DNA of 64,000 nucleotides from Lachnospiraceae bacterium (GCA_017617545.1 JAFZVZ010000017.1:226843-290842), one strand, 5' to 3'. Shown: positions 29,252 to 38,771, numbered from the stretch's first letter. Notes: a model not told the origin generated them from the letters alone. Numbers and translations: made by a program.

Positions 29252-32113
29252 ATGAAAGAAGAGATCTCATTATCGGATGACAATTCACAATCGCTTCTGA
29301 CAGACAGATTGGTCCCGGTAGCGCTGATCATGATCCTTGTCTGCGGCATCATTGTAGGACGTCTGTTCTACATGCAGATGCTCGACGAGGAGAAGGCCAA
29401 CGTCAAGCAGGACACAACGTCATACACGAAGACGATCCCCGTACAGTCGACCCGCGGCAACATCTATGATTGCAAGGGGGTCCTTTTGGCGTATAATGAC
29501 CTCCAATACAACCTCGAGATGTACAACTCCGCGTCCCTGTCTACGAACACCCAGAAAAATGAGGCTATCTATTCACTGATCCAGCTTCTGCGCAGTTTCC
29601 AGTACAAGCGCGAATTTGATTTCTACATCAAACTCGACGAGAACGGTGAGCCCCAGTTCACGGTATCGGACATGGCGCTTCTTCGTTTCAAGAAGAACGT
29701 ATACTCCTTAAAGAGCGTAAATGAGCTGACCGATAAGCAGAAGGAAACAACCGCGCGTGAAGTGTTCGAATTCATGCGCTACGGCAACAGCGGCAACCGC
29801 ATGTTCCAGATTTCCGACGAGTACTCCATGGAGGATGCTCTTGAGATCATGGCATACCGGTACCAGCTCTTCACGCTGTACCCGAGCTACACATCGTTCC
29901 GCATCGTAAGCGACATCAGCGACGATGCGCGCATCAGTTTCTATGAGAACACGACGAAGATCCCCGGTCTGGAGATCACCAAATCGACGAAGCGCGTCTA
30001 CACGAACGCGGAGTATTTTGCGCATATCATCGGATATATCGGTCTCATCAATGCAGACGAGCTGACCGAGTTCCGCGAGACGAGCGACAAGTACTCAGAA
30101 TCCAGCATCGTCGGCAAGCTCGGAATCGAAAAGACATGTGAGAACTACCTCTCCGGCGTCGACGGCGTTGCGACCATCGTCATCAACGAGAGCGGTCAGG
30201 TCGTATCGAAGACCGTGACGACAGAGCCGATCGCAGGCAACGACTTGTACCTGACGCTCGACAGCGAGCTGCAGATCTGCGGCTACAACATCTTAAAGCG
30301 AAATATCGCAGCCATTTTGCTCAAATACATTGTGCCGAACATGGACTACGGTACGAAGGGTGAAAACGCGTCCAACATCAAGATCCCGATCTATGAGGTG
30401 TACTACGCGCTGATCAACAACCACGTGATCAACACCGCTCATTTTACGGCGGATGACGCCACAGACCTCGAGAAACGCGTGTACGAGATGTACACGGCGG
30501 AAGAGGAGAAGATCTGGGACCGTCTTCTGGAGCTTCTCGATGCGAAAAATACGGTCACGAACCATGAGTCGGGCAAGATCATGGAAGAGTACCTTCAATT
30601 CCTGTACTCGAAGCTCGGTTCGTCCGGCTGGGATGTGCTCAACACCTCGGCGATCGACCAGAAGGACGAGCAGTATCTCAACTATGTGGACAACAAGCTG
30701 AGCCTCAGCAAATTCCTGCAGTACTCGATCACGCAGGGCTGGGTAAAGCTCGACCGTCTCAACATCGGTTCCGAGTACTACGATACCAACGAGCTCTACA
30801 ATTATCTGTACGAATACATAGTGAAACACCTTCGCGAAGATTCCGAGTACCAGAGCAAGATTTACCGCACGCTGATCTTCAACTACACGCTCAAGGGACG
30901 CGACCTTTCGCTCCTTCTGTTTGACCAGGGCGTGCTGAAGGAGGACCTCGATACGTACCGCTTGCTCCGCAACGGTAATCTGTCCGCGTATGATTTCATC
31001 ACGCGTAAGATCAAGCTCCTCGAGATCACCCCGGCGATGCTCGCGCTCGAGCCGTGCAGCGGTTCGATCATCATGACCGACCCGAACACAGGTCTCGTCA
31101 AGTGCCTTGTTTCCTATCCGAGCTATGACAACAATTACCTCACCAACCAGGTGAATATCGAATACTACAACAAGCTTCTCGCGGACAAATCCTACCCGAT
31201 GGTTTGCCGCGCAACGACCTCGCGTACAACGACCGGTTCCACGTTCAAGCCTCTGATGGCGATCGCCGGCCTCACGGAGGGCGTCATCAACGTTGAGAAC
31301 AGTATCCAGGACGAGGGTCTCTTTGAGAAGGTAGACCCGTCTCCGAGATGCTGGATCTATCCTTCCAACCACGGCAAGGAAACCGTTGTTGAGGCGATCC
31401 GCGACTCGTGTAACTACTTCTTCTACGAAGTCGGTTATCGTCTGTCGCTCAATGAAAAAGAAGAGTACATCGACGCGAAGGGCATCAAGGTTATCCGCCA
31501 GTACGCGTCACTGTTCGGTCTGAATGAGCGCTCCGGTGTAGAGATGTCGGAAAATATGCCGTCCATCTCCGACAAGGATGCCGTCCGTACAGCCATCGGA
31601 TACTACCACAGCCTTGCACCGATCCAGATCAGTCGCTACGTCACGACGCTCACAAACAACGGCACATGCTTCAACCTGACACTGATCGACCGTGTCGTTT
31701 CGCAAAACGGTGAGCTGATGCTCAAGAACGCTGCGGAAGTGCGCAACACCATCGACGAAGTTAAGGATTCCTACTGGGAAGCCGTCAAGCTCGGCATGTA
31801 CCGAGTTGTCAACTGGGATCGCTCCGAGCTGCGTAACATTTTCAACAACCTGAACATTTCCATCGCAGGAAAGACCGGTACCGCGCAGGTGAGTCTCAAC
31901 CACCCGAACAACGCGCTGTTCATCTCGTTCGCGCCGTACTCCTCGCCGGAAGTCAGCCTGACCGTCGTCATTCCGAACGGGTATGCTTCCGCGAACGCCG
32001 CATACATCGCGCGCGAGTTCTACGGCATGTACTTCGAGGGTGAGAACAAGGAAGCGCTTTTAAGCGGCAACATCATCGCAGGTACGATCGCAGACGTCGG
32101 TTACACTGACTAA
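29252..32113 (+). CDS. mrdA: Penicillin-binding protein 2 (elongation transpeptidase) with a large insertion
   Basis: 953 aa, clearly longer than typical PBP2 (about 600-720 aa). One N-terminal membrane anchor, then a dimerisation/pedestal domain. The transpeptidase domain has SxxK at Ser663-Lys666 (STFK), SxN at Ser719-Asn721 (SCN) and KTG at 874-876. Between the segment DLYLTLDSELQICGYNIL and the start of the catalytic domain (GSIIMTDPNTGLVKC, about residue 605) lie some 230 extra residues, helical and charged, that standard PBP2 lacks. It cross-links lateral-wall peptidoglycan with RodA. Position after mreD supports the elongation role. Confidence 0.92.
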   Translation: MKEEISLSDDNSQSLLTDRLVPVALIMILVCGIIVGRLFYMQMLDEEKANVKQDTTSYTKTIPVQSTRGNIYDCKGVLLAYNDLQYNLEMYNSASLSTNTQKNEAIYSLIQLLRSFQYKREFDFYIKLDENGEPQFTVSDMALLRFKKNVYSLKSVNELTDKQKETTAREVFEFMRYGNSGNRMFQISDEYSMEDALEIMAYRYQLFTLYPSYTSFRIVSDISDDARISFYENTTKIPGLEITKSTKRVYTNAEYFAHIIGYIGLINADELTEFRETSDKYSESSIVGKLGIEKTCENYLSGVDGVATIVINESGQVVSKTVTTEPIAGNDLYLTLDSELQICGYNILKRNIAAILLKYIVPNMDYGTKGENASNIKIPIYEVYYALINNHVINTAHFTADDATDLEKRVYEMYTAEEEKIWDRLLELLDAKNTVTNHESGKIMEEYLQFLYSKLGSSGWDVLNTSAIDQKDEQYLNYVDNKLSLSKFLQYSITQGWVKLDRLNIGSEYYDTNELYNYLYEYIVKHLREDSEYQSKIYRTLIFNYTLKGRDLSLLLFDQGVLKEDLDTYRLLRNGNLSAYDFITRKIKLLEITPAMLALEPCSGSIIMTDPNTGLVKCLVSYPSYDNNYLTNQVNIEYYNKLLADKSYPMVCRATTSRTTTGSTFKPLMAIAGLTEGVINVENSIQDEGLFEKVDPSPRCWIYPSNHGKETVVEAIRDSCNYFFYEVGYRLSLNEKEEYIDAKGIKVIRQYASLFGLNERSGVEMSENMPSISDKDAVRTAIGYYHSLAPIQISRYVTTLTNNGTCFNLTLIDRVVSQNGELMLKNAAEVRNTIDEVKDSYWEAVKLGMYRVVNWDRSELRNIFNNLNISIAGKTGTAQVSLNHPNNALFISFAPYSSPEVSLTVVIPNGYASANAAYIAREFYGMYFEGENKEALLSGNIIAGTIADVGYTD

Positions 32114-32156
32114 ATAACTAAAGCGAAAGAAACTTACTATCCATATGGGGGAACAT

Positions 32157-32873
32157 ATGAAATCAGACAATTCCGTAATGGTAAAAGGGTATAAGGACGG
32201 AATTCTTCTCGTCCTTGACGACACGCTTCCGTTCGATGAACTTCTCGAGCGGATCCGCAGGAAATTTGCCGAATCCGCCAAGTTTTTGGGCTCCGCGAAG
32301 CTGGCGCTGACATTTTCCGGACGATCGCTGAGCGTACAGGAACAGAGGGACGTGCTGTGCGTCATCTCCGAAGTCAGCGACCTCGAGATCATCTGCGTGT
32401 TCGACAACGACGATTCGACACAGGACATGATGAGCAAGGCCGTCGACCATGTGATCAGCAGCCTTTCCAACCAGACAGGCAAATTTTTCCACGGTTCCGT
32501 GGAGAGCGGTTCGCATATTGAGACGGAAAATTCGATGGTCATCATCGGAAACATTGAGAAGGGCGGCTGTGTCAGCTGCGGCGGCAACCTTGTCGTGCTC
32601 GGAAGCATATTAGGATCTGCAACCGCGGGCACCAACGGCAACCGCGAGGCGATCATCTACGCGTCATCGATTGACGCGGAACACCTTCAGATTGTCAAAA
32701 CCGTGTATGATCCCGCATCGCTTGATCCGAAGGAAGAGAAGAAGAGGATCAAGGCGGAGAGTAAGGCTCATCTTGACCGTGCCGCGCGGCTTGTCACGCT
32801 GCACGGCGACCGCCTCACGATCACGCCCGTGGATGAGGAGACGCTCCGGTTTGACGGAGATCTCACCGTATAA
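32157..32873 (+). CDS. minC: Septum site-determining protein MinC
   Basis: 238 aa. The N-terminal domain (VMVKGYKDGILLVLDD) and C-terminal right-handed beta-helix domain (HGSVESGSHIETENSMVIIGNIEKGG, GGNLVVLGSILGSATAG) match MinC, which blocks FtsZ ring formation away from midcell when bound to MinD. ATG 32157 was chosen over 32145 because the GGGGGA ribosome site lies between them. minD, which normally follows directly, is absent here; rodA follows instead. Confidence 0.88.
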   Translation: MKSDNSVMVKGYKDGILLVLDDTLPFDELLERIRRKFAESAKFLGSAKLALTFSGRSLSVQEQRDVLCVISEVSDLEIICVFDNDDSTQDMMSKAVDHVISSLSNQTGKFFHGSVESGSHIETENSMVIIGNIEKGGCVSCGGNLVVLGSILGSATAGTNGNREAIIYASSIDAEHLQIVKTVYDPASLDPKEEKKRIKAESKAHLDRAARLVTLHGDRLTITPVDEETLRFDGDLTV

Positions 32874-32916
32874 AAGATGATGTAAAGAGAGTAGTACGTA
32901 GCGAGGGAGAACAGGG

Positions 32917-34122
32917 ATGTTCAAGAAGAAGGGATACTCCATCTCCAATTACAGCTTTTCGGTAGTATTTGTCATACTATCGCTGCTCAGCATCAGCTGC
33001 TTTGTATTGTACCGGCTGCAGGGGGAAGAAAATCTTGTCCTCAAGCAGCTGCTCGGCGGCATGCTGGGTCTGTTTGCTATGGTTGTTGTATCCCTGATCG
33101 ATTACCATTTTATATGCAAAATGTTCATCCCGCTGTACCTCTTCAACATGATGCTTCTGATGATCTGCAAGTTTGTGGATTACAACCAGTTCCACCTGAT
33201 CTACGGTTGGCGGCACATGCAGGCAAGACGCTGGATCAAGATCGGCGGTACCGGAGTGGCCGGAAGCGGTTTCGAGTTCATGCCATCGGAGATCACCAAG
33301 ATCGTACTGATCATATTCATGGCCAAGCTGTTCTGCATCCTGGAACAGAAGCTGAATACGTTTTTCGGACTGATGATCTGCGCAGTGCTTGTCGGCCTGC
33401 CGATCTTCTTTATCTACGACCAGCCCGACCTGTCCACAAGTATCGTTCTTTCCGCGACCTTTATGGCAATGCTGTTTATCGCAGGGCTTTCCTACAAGGT
33501 GTTTGTGTGGGGTATTGCGATCGGAGGGCCGCTTCTGTACGGTCTGTTCTGGTACGCGCAGCAGGATTACCAGATATTGTTCGAGGAATGGCAGCAGAAA
33601 CGTATCCTGTCGCTGTTGCACCCTCAGGAATACAAGGATCTGATGTACCAGCAAAACAACGCTGCAGCCGCGATCTCATCCGGAGGAATGTTCGGAAAAT
33701 TCATCGTCGGAGACACCGGAAAGCGCCTGACGGACTCGGTTCCCGTCGTGGAGAGTGACTTCATCTTCAGCGCGATCGGAGAGGAGTTCGGTTTCTTCGG
33801 ATGTGCCGTCGTGCTGTTTATCTTTGCTCTGTTCGTGTTCTTCAGTTTCCGTATCGCTCGTCGCGCGAAGGACCGTCTCGGCTACCTTCTTGCCGCGGGC
33901 GTTACGATCACGATCACGATCCAGGCAGCCGTCAATCTGTGCGTCGTGCTTTCGCTGCTCCCGAACACGGGTATCCCGCTTCCTTTCGTGAGCATGGGTC
34001 TGAGCGCGCTTGTAACAAACATAGCAACCGTGGGAATATTGCTAAACATCGGTCTGCAAAACAAGGATGTCGAAATTGACGACCGGTATGAATTTGAGAA
34101 AGGCCTGCTTGACAAGAATTAG
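32917..34122 (+). CDS. rodA: Rod shape-determining protein RodA (SEDS glycosyltransferase)
   Basis: 401 aa with about ten membrane segments. SEDS-family marks: EFMPSEITKIVLIIFMAKLF, QPDLSTSIVLSATFMAMLF, ESDFIFSAIGEEFGF, and PLPFVSMGLSALV near the C-terminus. It polymerises lipid II into glycan strands, paired with PBP2 encoded two genes upstream. The gene is preceded by GCGAGGGAGAAC. An FtsW identity is less likely given the mre/mrd context. Confidence 0.92.
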   Translation: MFKKKGYSISNYSFSVVFVILSLLSISCFVLYRLQGEENLVLKQLLGGMLGLFAMVVVSLIDYHFICKMFIPLYLFNMMLLMICKFVDYNQFHLIYGWRHMQARRWIKIGGTGVAGSGFEFMPSEITKIVLIIFMAKLFCILEQKLNTFFGLMICAVLVGLPIFFIYDQPDLSTSIVLSATFMAMLFIAGLSYKVFVWGIAIGGPLLYGLFWYAQQDYQILFEEWQQKRILSLLHPQEYKDLMYQQNNAAAAISSGGMFGKFIVGDTGKRLTDSVPVVESDFIFSAIGEEFGFFGCAVVLFIFALFVFFSFRIARRAKDRLGYLLAAGVTITITIQAAVNLCVVLSLLPNTGIPLPFVSMGLSALVTNIATVGILLNIGLQNKDVEIDDRYEFEKGLLDKN

Positions 34123-34147
34123 TTTTATCGGAAAGGTTATTGTACGT

Positions 34148-35215
34148 ATGATCAGTTCATTTTCCAAACTACGATCACGCTTTCGAAAAATAACGGCATT
34201 GTTGCTGACTGCCGTACTGTTCGCGACCGTGTTGTACGGTTGCGGCAGCAGCCCTGAGGACACGGAACTCATGGGCAGCTATGCCGCGTCGGACAACGTT
34301 ATCAACTACGACGTCGGCGCGATGCAGGACGCGACCTTTGCACCCATGCTTTCGCAGTGGTTCATCTGTGATATCACGGAAGACATGATGGACCGCAACT
34401 ATGTGTTCGACGAGGACAACCCGAAGGCCGAGCGTTGCGCGGCTTTCGTCATCAACCGCGATACGAACGAGCTTTTGTTCGGCTACAACATGCTGACACC
34501 CGTGTTCCCGGCCAGCGTCACAAAACTTCTGACGACTCTCGTTGTCCTGCAGAACTGTGACCTGAAGGACACCGTCACGATTGACAGCGAAGTCGCGGCG
34601 ATGAAGCGAGGCTCCGTCGCCGAGCTCAACGAAGGGGATGTGATCACGGTCTACAACCTGCTCGTACTCGTGCTCACCTCGTCCGCCAACAACGCGGCGA
34701 TCGCGCTTGCGAGATATGTTGCCGGAACCGAGGACGCGTTCGTCGAGAAGATGAACGACGCGATGGACAACTTAGGCGTCAACAACACGAACTTCCTAAA
34801 CGCCAGCGGTCTTCACCTTCCGAAGCACATGACAACTGCATACGACATGTATATTGTCTACCAGGAATGCACCAAGTACGCTGCGTTCCGCGATATCATG
34901 AAGCTCACGGAGGGAGAGTACGACTACACGAACGCTCTCGGAGAGCGTGGACTTCGCCCGTACTACACGACGAACTGCTTCAAGCAGTCAAAGGAGCGCG
35001 AGAAGACCAAGAACAGCCGCACGTACGCGCTGCCGCCCGGATTTCATGTGCTCGGCGGTAAGACGGGCACTACCGACTACGCCGGTTACTGCCTGATCCT
35101 TCACGTAGAAGACGCGGACGGCGTGGAATACATTCTCGGCGTATTCCACTGCGCGACGGAGGAGAAACTGTACAACAAGATGTACGACCTGATGGTGCAG
35201 TACGCGCACTCCTGA
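34148..35215 (+). CDS. dacF: Lipoprotein D-alanyl-D-alanine carboxypeptidase (peptidase S11)
   Basis: 355 aa. Starts with a basic N-region and hydrophobic stretch ending in a lipobox-like LYGC, so it is probably a lipoprotein. S11 motifs are all present: SVTK (SxxK), SAN (SxN) in LTSSANNAAIAL, and KTG in LGGKTGTTDYAGYC. It trims the terminal D-Ala from stem peptides, limiting cross-linking. ATG 34148 follows GGAAAGG; the upstream in-frame ATG at 34067 overlaps rodA by 56 bp. The specific paralogue name is uncertain. Confidence 0.85.
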   Translation: MISSFSKLRSRFRKITALLLTAVLFATVLYGCGSSPEDTELMGSYAASDNVINYDVGAMQDATFAPMLSQWFICDITEDMMDRNYVFDEDNPKAERCAAFVINRDTNELLFGYNMLTPVFPASVTKLLTTLVVLQNCDLKDTVTIDSEVAAMKRGSVAELNEGDVITVYNLLVLVLTSSANNAAIALARYVAGTEDAFVEKMNDAMDNLGVNNTNFLNASGLHLPKHMTTAYDMYIVYQECTKYAAFRDIMKLTEGEYDYTNALGERGLRPYYTTNCFKQSKEREKTKNSRTYALPPGFHVLGGKTGTTDYAGYCLILHVEDADGVEYILGVFHCATEEKLYNKMYDLMVQYAHS

Positions 35216-35251
35216 AAGTCGTGAAAAATCACTGATTTTTCGGAAATACGG

Positions 35252-35280
35252 TTGTCATTTTCCGCTCTGTGTAATATACT
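35252..35280 (+). promoter_or_regulatory. Promoter for the P-loop protein gene
   Basis: TTGTCA (35252-35257), a 17-bp spacer, and TATACT (35275-35280). It opens the 35.3-40.3 kb gene set. Confidence 0.7.
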
Positions 35281-35341
35281 GTTAGTGAGGCGACGGACCG
35301 GTTCGGCCGATCGTCGATCACATCCTTAAGGAGGTAGCAAC

Positions 35342-35761
35342 ATGGTACAGATCATTGCCGGTGAGAAAGGAAAGGGTAAGACCAAGATTTTGCTTGATAA
35401 GGTGAATTCGGATGTTATGACTTCGAAGGGCACCATCGTTTATCTGGATAAAAGCAACAAGCATATGTACGAACTGAACAACAGGATCCGCCTCATCAAT
35501 GTGAACGATTACTGCATTGAGTGCGCATCCGAGTTCGTCGGTTTCATCTGCGGTATCATTTCGCAGGATCACGACCTTGACAAGATCTATCTTGACAGCT
35601 TTTTGAAGGTCGCCTGCCTGAACGTTGACGATATTGAGCGCGTCATCGCAAAGCTTGACATGGTTTCGGTGAAGTTCAACGTGGACATCATCATCAGCCT
35701 TTCCGCTAATGCGGAGACGCTCACGGAAGCCGTTCGTTCCAAGGTGATCGTAGCGCTGTAA
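35342..35761 (+). CDS. Small P-loop protein of unknown function
   Basis: 139 aa. Begins MVQIIAGEKGKGKTKILLDKVN, a Walker-A-like GEKGKGKT at residues 7-14 at the extreme N-terminus. No convincing Walker B; IYLDSF and VDIIISLSA are candidates. The protein seems too short for a complete AAA or RecA motor. Similar Lachnospiraceae proteins are often labelled PilT-like, but no pilus genes are nearby. AAGGAGGTAG precedes the ATG. Its neighbours are a carboxypeptidase, an HlyD-like protein and sepF, so a link to the cell envelope or division is an inference. Confidence 0.7.
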   Translation: MVQIIAGEKGKGKTKILLDKVNSDVMTSKGTIVYLDKSNKHMYELNNRIRLINVNDYCIECASEFVGFICGIISQDHDLDKIYLDSFLKVACLNVDDIERVIAKLDMVSVKFNVDIIISLSANAETLTEAVRSKVIVAL

Positions 35762-35788
35762 GCAACAAGGGGTTCATTACGATGATAG

Positions 35789-35817
35789 GGGACCATCGCA
35801 AGATGGTCCCTGTTTTC
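35789..35817 (+). terminator. Terminator/attenuator before the HlyD-like gene
   Basis: GGGACCATC (35789-35797), loop gcaa, GATGGTCCC (35802-35810), then TGTTTTC. It stands 20 nt before the next ATG, so it may partly uncouple the downstream genes. Confidence 0.75.
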
Positions 35818-35836
35818 GGAAGGAGGTAAGCAACGC

Positions 35837-37225
35837 ATGGCAACAGACAGACGAAGCAAACTGCGACAGAGAAGTGTTAAGCGCAAAGCCGTCAACATCG
35901 GTTTTGCCATCTTTGTCTTTTTGTTTCTGTACATCATAGTTTCCTTCCTCCTTTCGCTTCGCAAACCGCAGCCCAGCATCTATGAGGTCCAGAAGATCTC
36001 CCTCGCGACCAACAACCTCGCAAGAGCGGTTGTGGTGCGTCAGGAGCAGAATGTTCTGACAGAGGCGTCGGGCTACGTCAACTTCTATCTGAAGAACGGA
36101 ACGCGCGTCGCGAAAAATGAAGCTGTATTTTCCGTAGATGACAGCCGCAGCCTTCATGATACTCAGAAAGAGAAGCTCGAATACACGATGTCCGAGGAGG
36201 ACATCCGTGAGATCAAGGACAGCATCGCCAACCACGCCCGTACGTACCAGTCGGGCGACAGTTCGAACCTGCAGGATCTGAAGACCGATCTGCAGACGCA
36301 TATCGTCAACATCATCGATATGTACCGTCTGGAAAATCTCTCCAAGATTTCCGAAGGTTCCGGATCAGGCGCACTGCAGCTGTGCAAGGCACCGGATGCG
36401 GGCATTGTTTCCTTCTTCACCGACTCGCTCGACGGTCTCACCGCGGACGCAGTAGATGCCTCCACGTTCGATGATTCCAAGTACTCGAGCAGCACGCTGT
36501 TCTCGTCCGAGCTTCGCGAGGCCGGTTCCACGGCATACAAACTCGTCACCAACGAAACCTGGTCGCTGGTGCTGAACCTGAGCGAAGAGCAGTTCCTCGC
36601 CCTCAGTGATTCGACAGAGCTTTCCTTCACGATCACCGACGACAACCTGAGCCTTACGGCCAAGGCATCGATCTACCGCAAGGGCGATTCGTATTTTGCG
36701 AGGATCAACTTAAACAAATATCTGATCCGCTACATTAACAAGCGGTTCCTCATCGTGTCCATTGACATGCGTCAGTCCGAGGGTCTGAAGATCCCGCGCA
36801 AGGCCATCATTGAAAAATACTTCTATGTTGTGCCGAAGCAGTACATCGTGTACACGCAGGGCAAGACCGGTATCACAATCTATGAGCTTGATGAGAACAA
36901 CGAGCCGACCTATCGGTTCTACGAAACGGAAGTGTACTATTTCGATGATGAGTACGCGTACATTGACGACAGCGTCATACAGAAGCACGGACAGTTCATC
37001 ATCATACCGCACACGATGAACCAGTACCAGGTCTCCACGCAGAAGAAGCTGGAGGGCGTGTATTGTATCAACAAGGGGTATGCGCAGTTCCGCATGATCT
37101 CGCGTCTCTTTGAGGGTGAGGACTACATCATCGTCAAGTCCGGCGTCGACCGTAGCATCAGTGTGTATGATTTCATCTGGGCGGACGCGGAAACGCTGTC
37201 TGAGGATCAGCTGATCACGCACTGA
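35837..37225 (+). CDS. HlyD-like membrane-anchored protein of unknown function
   Basis: 462 aa. A basic N-terminus, one membrane segment (about residues 20-40), then an extracytoplasmic region beginning like a membrane-fusion protein (VVVRQEQNVLTEASGYVNFYLKNGTRVAKNEAVFSVDD, a lipoyl-like half-motif). A helical stretch and beta-rich C-terminal parts follow. HlyD proteins normally join an ABC or RND pump, but no transporter is adjacent. It sits directly before yggS and sepF, so an envelope or division role is possible. GGAAGGAGGTAAG precedes the ATG. Confidence 0.65.
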   Translation: MATDRRSKLRQRSVKRKAVNIGFAIFVFLFLYIIVSFLLSLRKPQPSIYEVQKISLATNNLARAVVVRQEQNVLTEASGYVNFYLKNGTRVAKNEAVFSVDDSRSLHDTQKEKLEYTMSEEDIREIKDSIANHARTYQSGDSSNLQDLKTDLQTHIVNIIDMYRLENLSKISEGSGSGALQLCKAPDAGIVSFFTDSLDGLTADAVDASTFDDSKYSSSTLFSSELREAGSTAYKLVTNETWSLVLNLSEEQFLALSDSTELSFTITDDNLSLTAKASIYRKGDSYFARINLNKYLIRYINKRFLIVSIDMRQSEGLKIPRKAIIEKYFYVVPKQYIVYTQGKTGITIYELDENNEPTYRFYETEVYYFDDEYAYIDDSVIQKHGQFIIIPHTMNQYQVSTQKKLEGVYCINKGYAQFRMISRLFEGEDYIIVKSGVDRSISVYDFIWADAETLSEDQLITH

Positions 37226-37258
37226 GAGAACAGTAAGTATTCAGGAGGATTGCCTTCT

Positions 37259-37972
37259 ATGGTTAAGGAAAATCTGCTGCAGATCCGCGAGCGCATAGAA
37301 GCGGCTTGTGAACGATCCGGACGCAACCCCGGGGATGTCCGTTTGATCGCGGTGAGCAAGACCAAGCCCTCGGAAATGATCCGTGAGGCTTATTCCGCAG
37401 GACAGACGGAATTCGGTGAGAATAAGGTACAGGAAATGTGCCAGAAAGCAGAAGAGCTTTCCGACCTTAATATCACCTGGCATCTCATCGGTCACCTGCA
37501 GAAGAACAAGGTTCGCAAGGCTGTCGCGACAGCAGCGATGATCCATTCCGTAGACACCGTAGAGCTTGCCGCTGAGATCCAGAAGGAGGCTGCGCGGATT
37601 GACAAGGTGCAGGATATTCTGCTCGAAGTCAACGTAGCCGCGGAGGAGAGCAAGTTTGGTTTTCGACCTGAGGAAGTAGAAGCCGCGGCGGAAGAAATTT
37701 TCCGTATGCCGAACGTTCGTCTGTGCGGTTTGATGACCGTCGCGCCGTATACGGAAAATCCTTCGGAAAACCGCGTATTTTTCAAGCAATTGCGCAAATT
37801 AGCAGTTGACATACTATCGAAAAAAACTGATAATATATCTGATTGTTGTATTTCCATGGGCATGAGCAATGATTTTGAGGAAGCAGTAGAAGAGGGTGCA
37901 ACCATGGTGCGTGTAGGCTCGCTGATCTTCGGTCAGAGATACTACGCAGATAAGACGGAAGGGAGTAATTAA
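37259..37972 (+). CDS. yggS: YggS/PROSC-family PLP-binding protein
   Basis: 237 aa. PLP lysine in LIAVSKTKP, then FGENKVQEM, WHLIGHLQKNKVRK and CGLMTVAPYTE, all conserved in the COG0325 family, a PLP homeostasis factor without known enzymatic activity. In Firmicutes it is the ylmE gene, beside ylmF/sepF. The ATG at 37259 has AGGAGGA 9 nt upstream; the TTG at 37250 abuts that site and is rejected. Its stop is 1 nt from the sepF start. Confidence 0.94.
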   Translation: MVKENLLQIRERIEAACERSGRNPGDVRLIAVSKTKPSEMIREAYSAGQTEFGENKVQEMCQKAEELSDLNITWHLIGHLQKNKVRKAVATAAMIHSVDTVELAAEIQKEAARIDKVQDILLEVNVAAEESKFGFRPEEVEAAAEEIFRMPNVRLCGLMTVAPYTENPSENRVFFKQLRKLAVDILSKKTDNISDCCISMGMSNDFEEAVEEGATMVRVGSLIFGQRYYADKTEGSN

Positions 37973-37973
37973 C

Positions 37974-38771
37974 ATGGGAGTAGGAAAGAAATTTTTAACC
38001 TGGCTGAACGGCGAAGACGACGAAGATGAAGATCTTGAAGACGAGTTCGACGACGATGCCGAATACGAGGACGAAGACGAGGAAGGGGAACCCAAGCCTT
38101 CCATTATCGCGCGCTTAAAGGCGAGATTTCTTCCCGGCAAGCAGACGGAAGAAGATGAGGACGATGACGAGGCATCCGCTGACGAGATCGCCAAGCAGGA
38201 GCCCGCGAAGTCGAACCTGGCTTCTCGCAACACGCTTCTCACGGCCGGCGCATATCGTGATGTACAGCGCTCGGAGACCGGTTACGCCAACACTGTAAAT
38301 CGTCAGGCCGCTGCATCAACGCAGTTCTCGCATACACCTGCACAGCCTGCGTTCCAGCAGCAGTCCACAACGTTCCGTCCCGCAACACCGCTGTCCTCTG
38401 CTCAGCCTGCATATCCGCAGAAGACACCGCTTGCTCCTTCAAAGGAGCGCACGGCTTCTCTGAACCCGACGGCCAACGTACCACAGAAGCAGTTTTCCGT
38501 AATGAAGCCCACGAGCTTCGAAGATTCCTCGAGCATCGTCGATGTACTTCGCAACGGCAAGGCGATCATCGTAAACTTCGAAGGCAGCAACCCCGGGTTG
38601 TCCCAGCGTATCATGGATTTCGTATGCGGCTGCATCTACACGATTGACGGCCAGATCCTTCAGATCTCGGGATACATCTTCATCGTTGCCCCGAAGGATA
38701 TGGATATCACCGGCGATTACACCGCTTTCCTGCAGCAGGATTCGTTCGGTGTACCGACATTTCGTCAGTAA
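37974..38771 (+). CDS. sepF: Cell division protein SepF
   Basis: 265 aa, longer than B. subtilis SepF (about 150). An N-terminal membrane-binding amphipathic start (MGVGKKFLTWLNG) is followed by a very acidic stretch (about 14-40, and 60-70), a Gln/Pro/Ala/Ser-rich linker to about 175, and the C-terminal SepF domain (SIVDVLRNGKAIIVNFEG, RIMDFVCGCIYTIDGQ). It bundles FtsZ and anchors it to the membrane. The extra length is all in the disordered linker. Follows yggS with a 1-nt gap. Confidence 0.92.
   Translation: MGVGKKFLTWLNGEDDEDEDLEDEFDDDAEYEDEDEEGEPKPSIIARLKARFLPGKQTEEDEDDDEASADEIAKQEPAKSNLASRNTLLTAGAYRDVQRSETGYANTVNRQAAASTQFSHTPAQPAFQQQSTTFRPATPLSSAQPAYPQKTPLAPSKERTASLNPTANVPQKQFSVMKPTSFEDSSSIVDVLRNGKAIIVNFEGSNPGLSQRIMDFVCGCIYTIDGQILQISGYIFIVAPKDMDITGDYTAFLQQDSFGVPTFRQ

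Noticed and set aside
30293-31372. 359-aa open frame on the minus strand
   Set aside because: Antisense to PBP2, including its catalytic Ser region; composition rich in Val/Arg/Leu without motifs.
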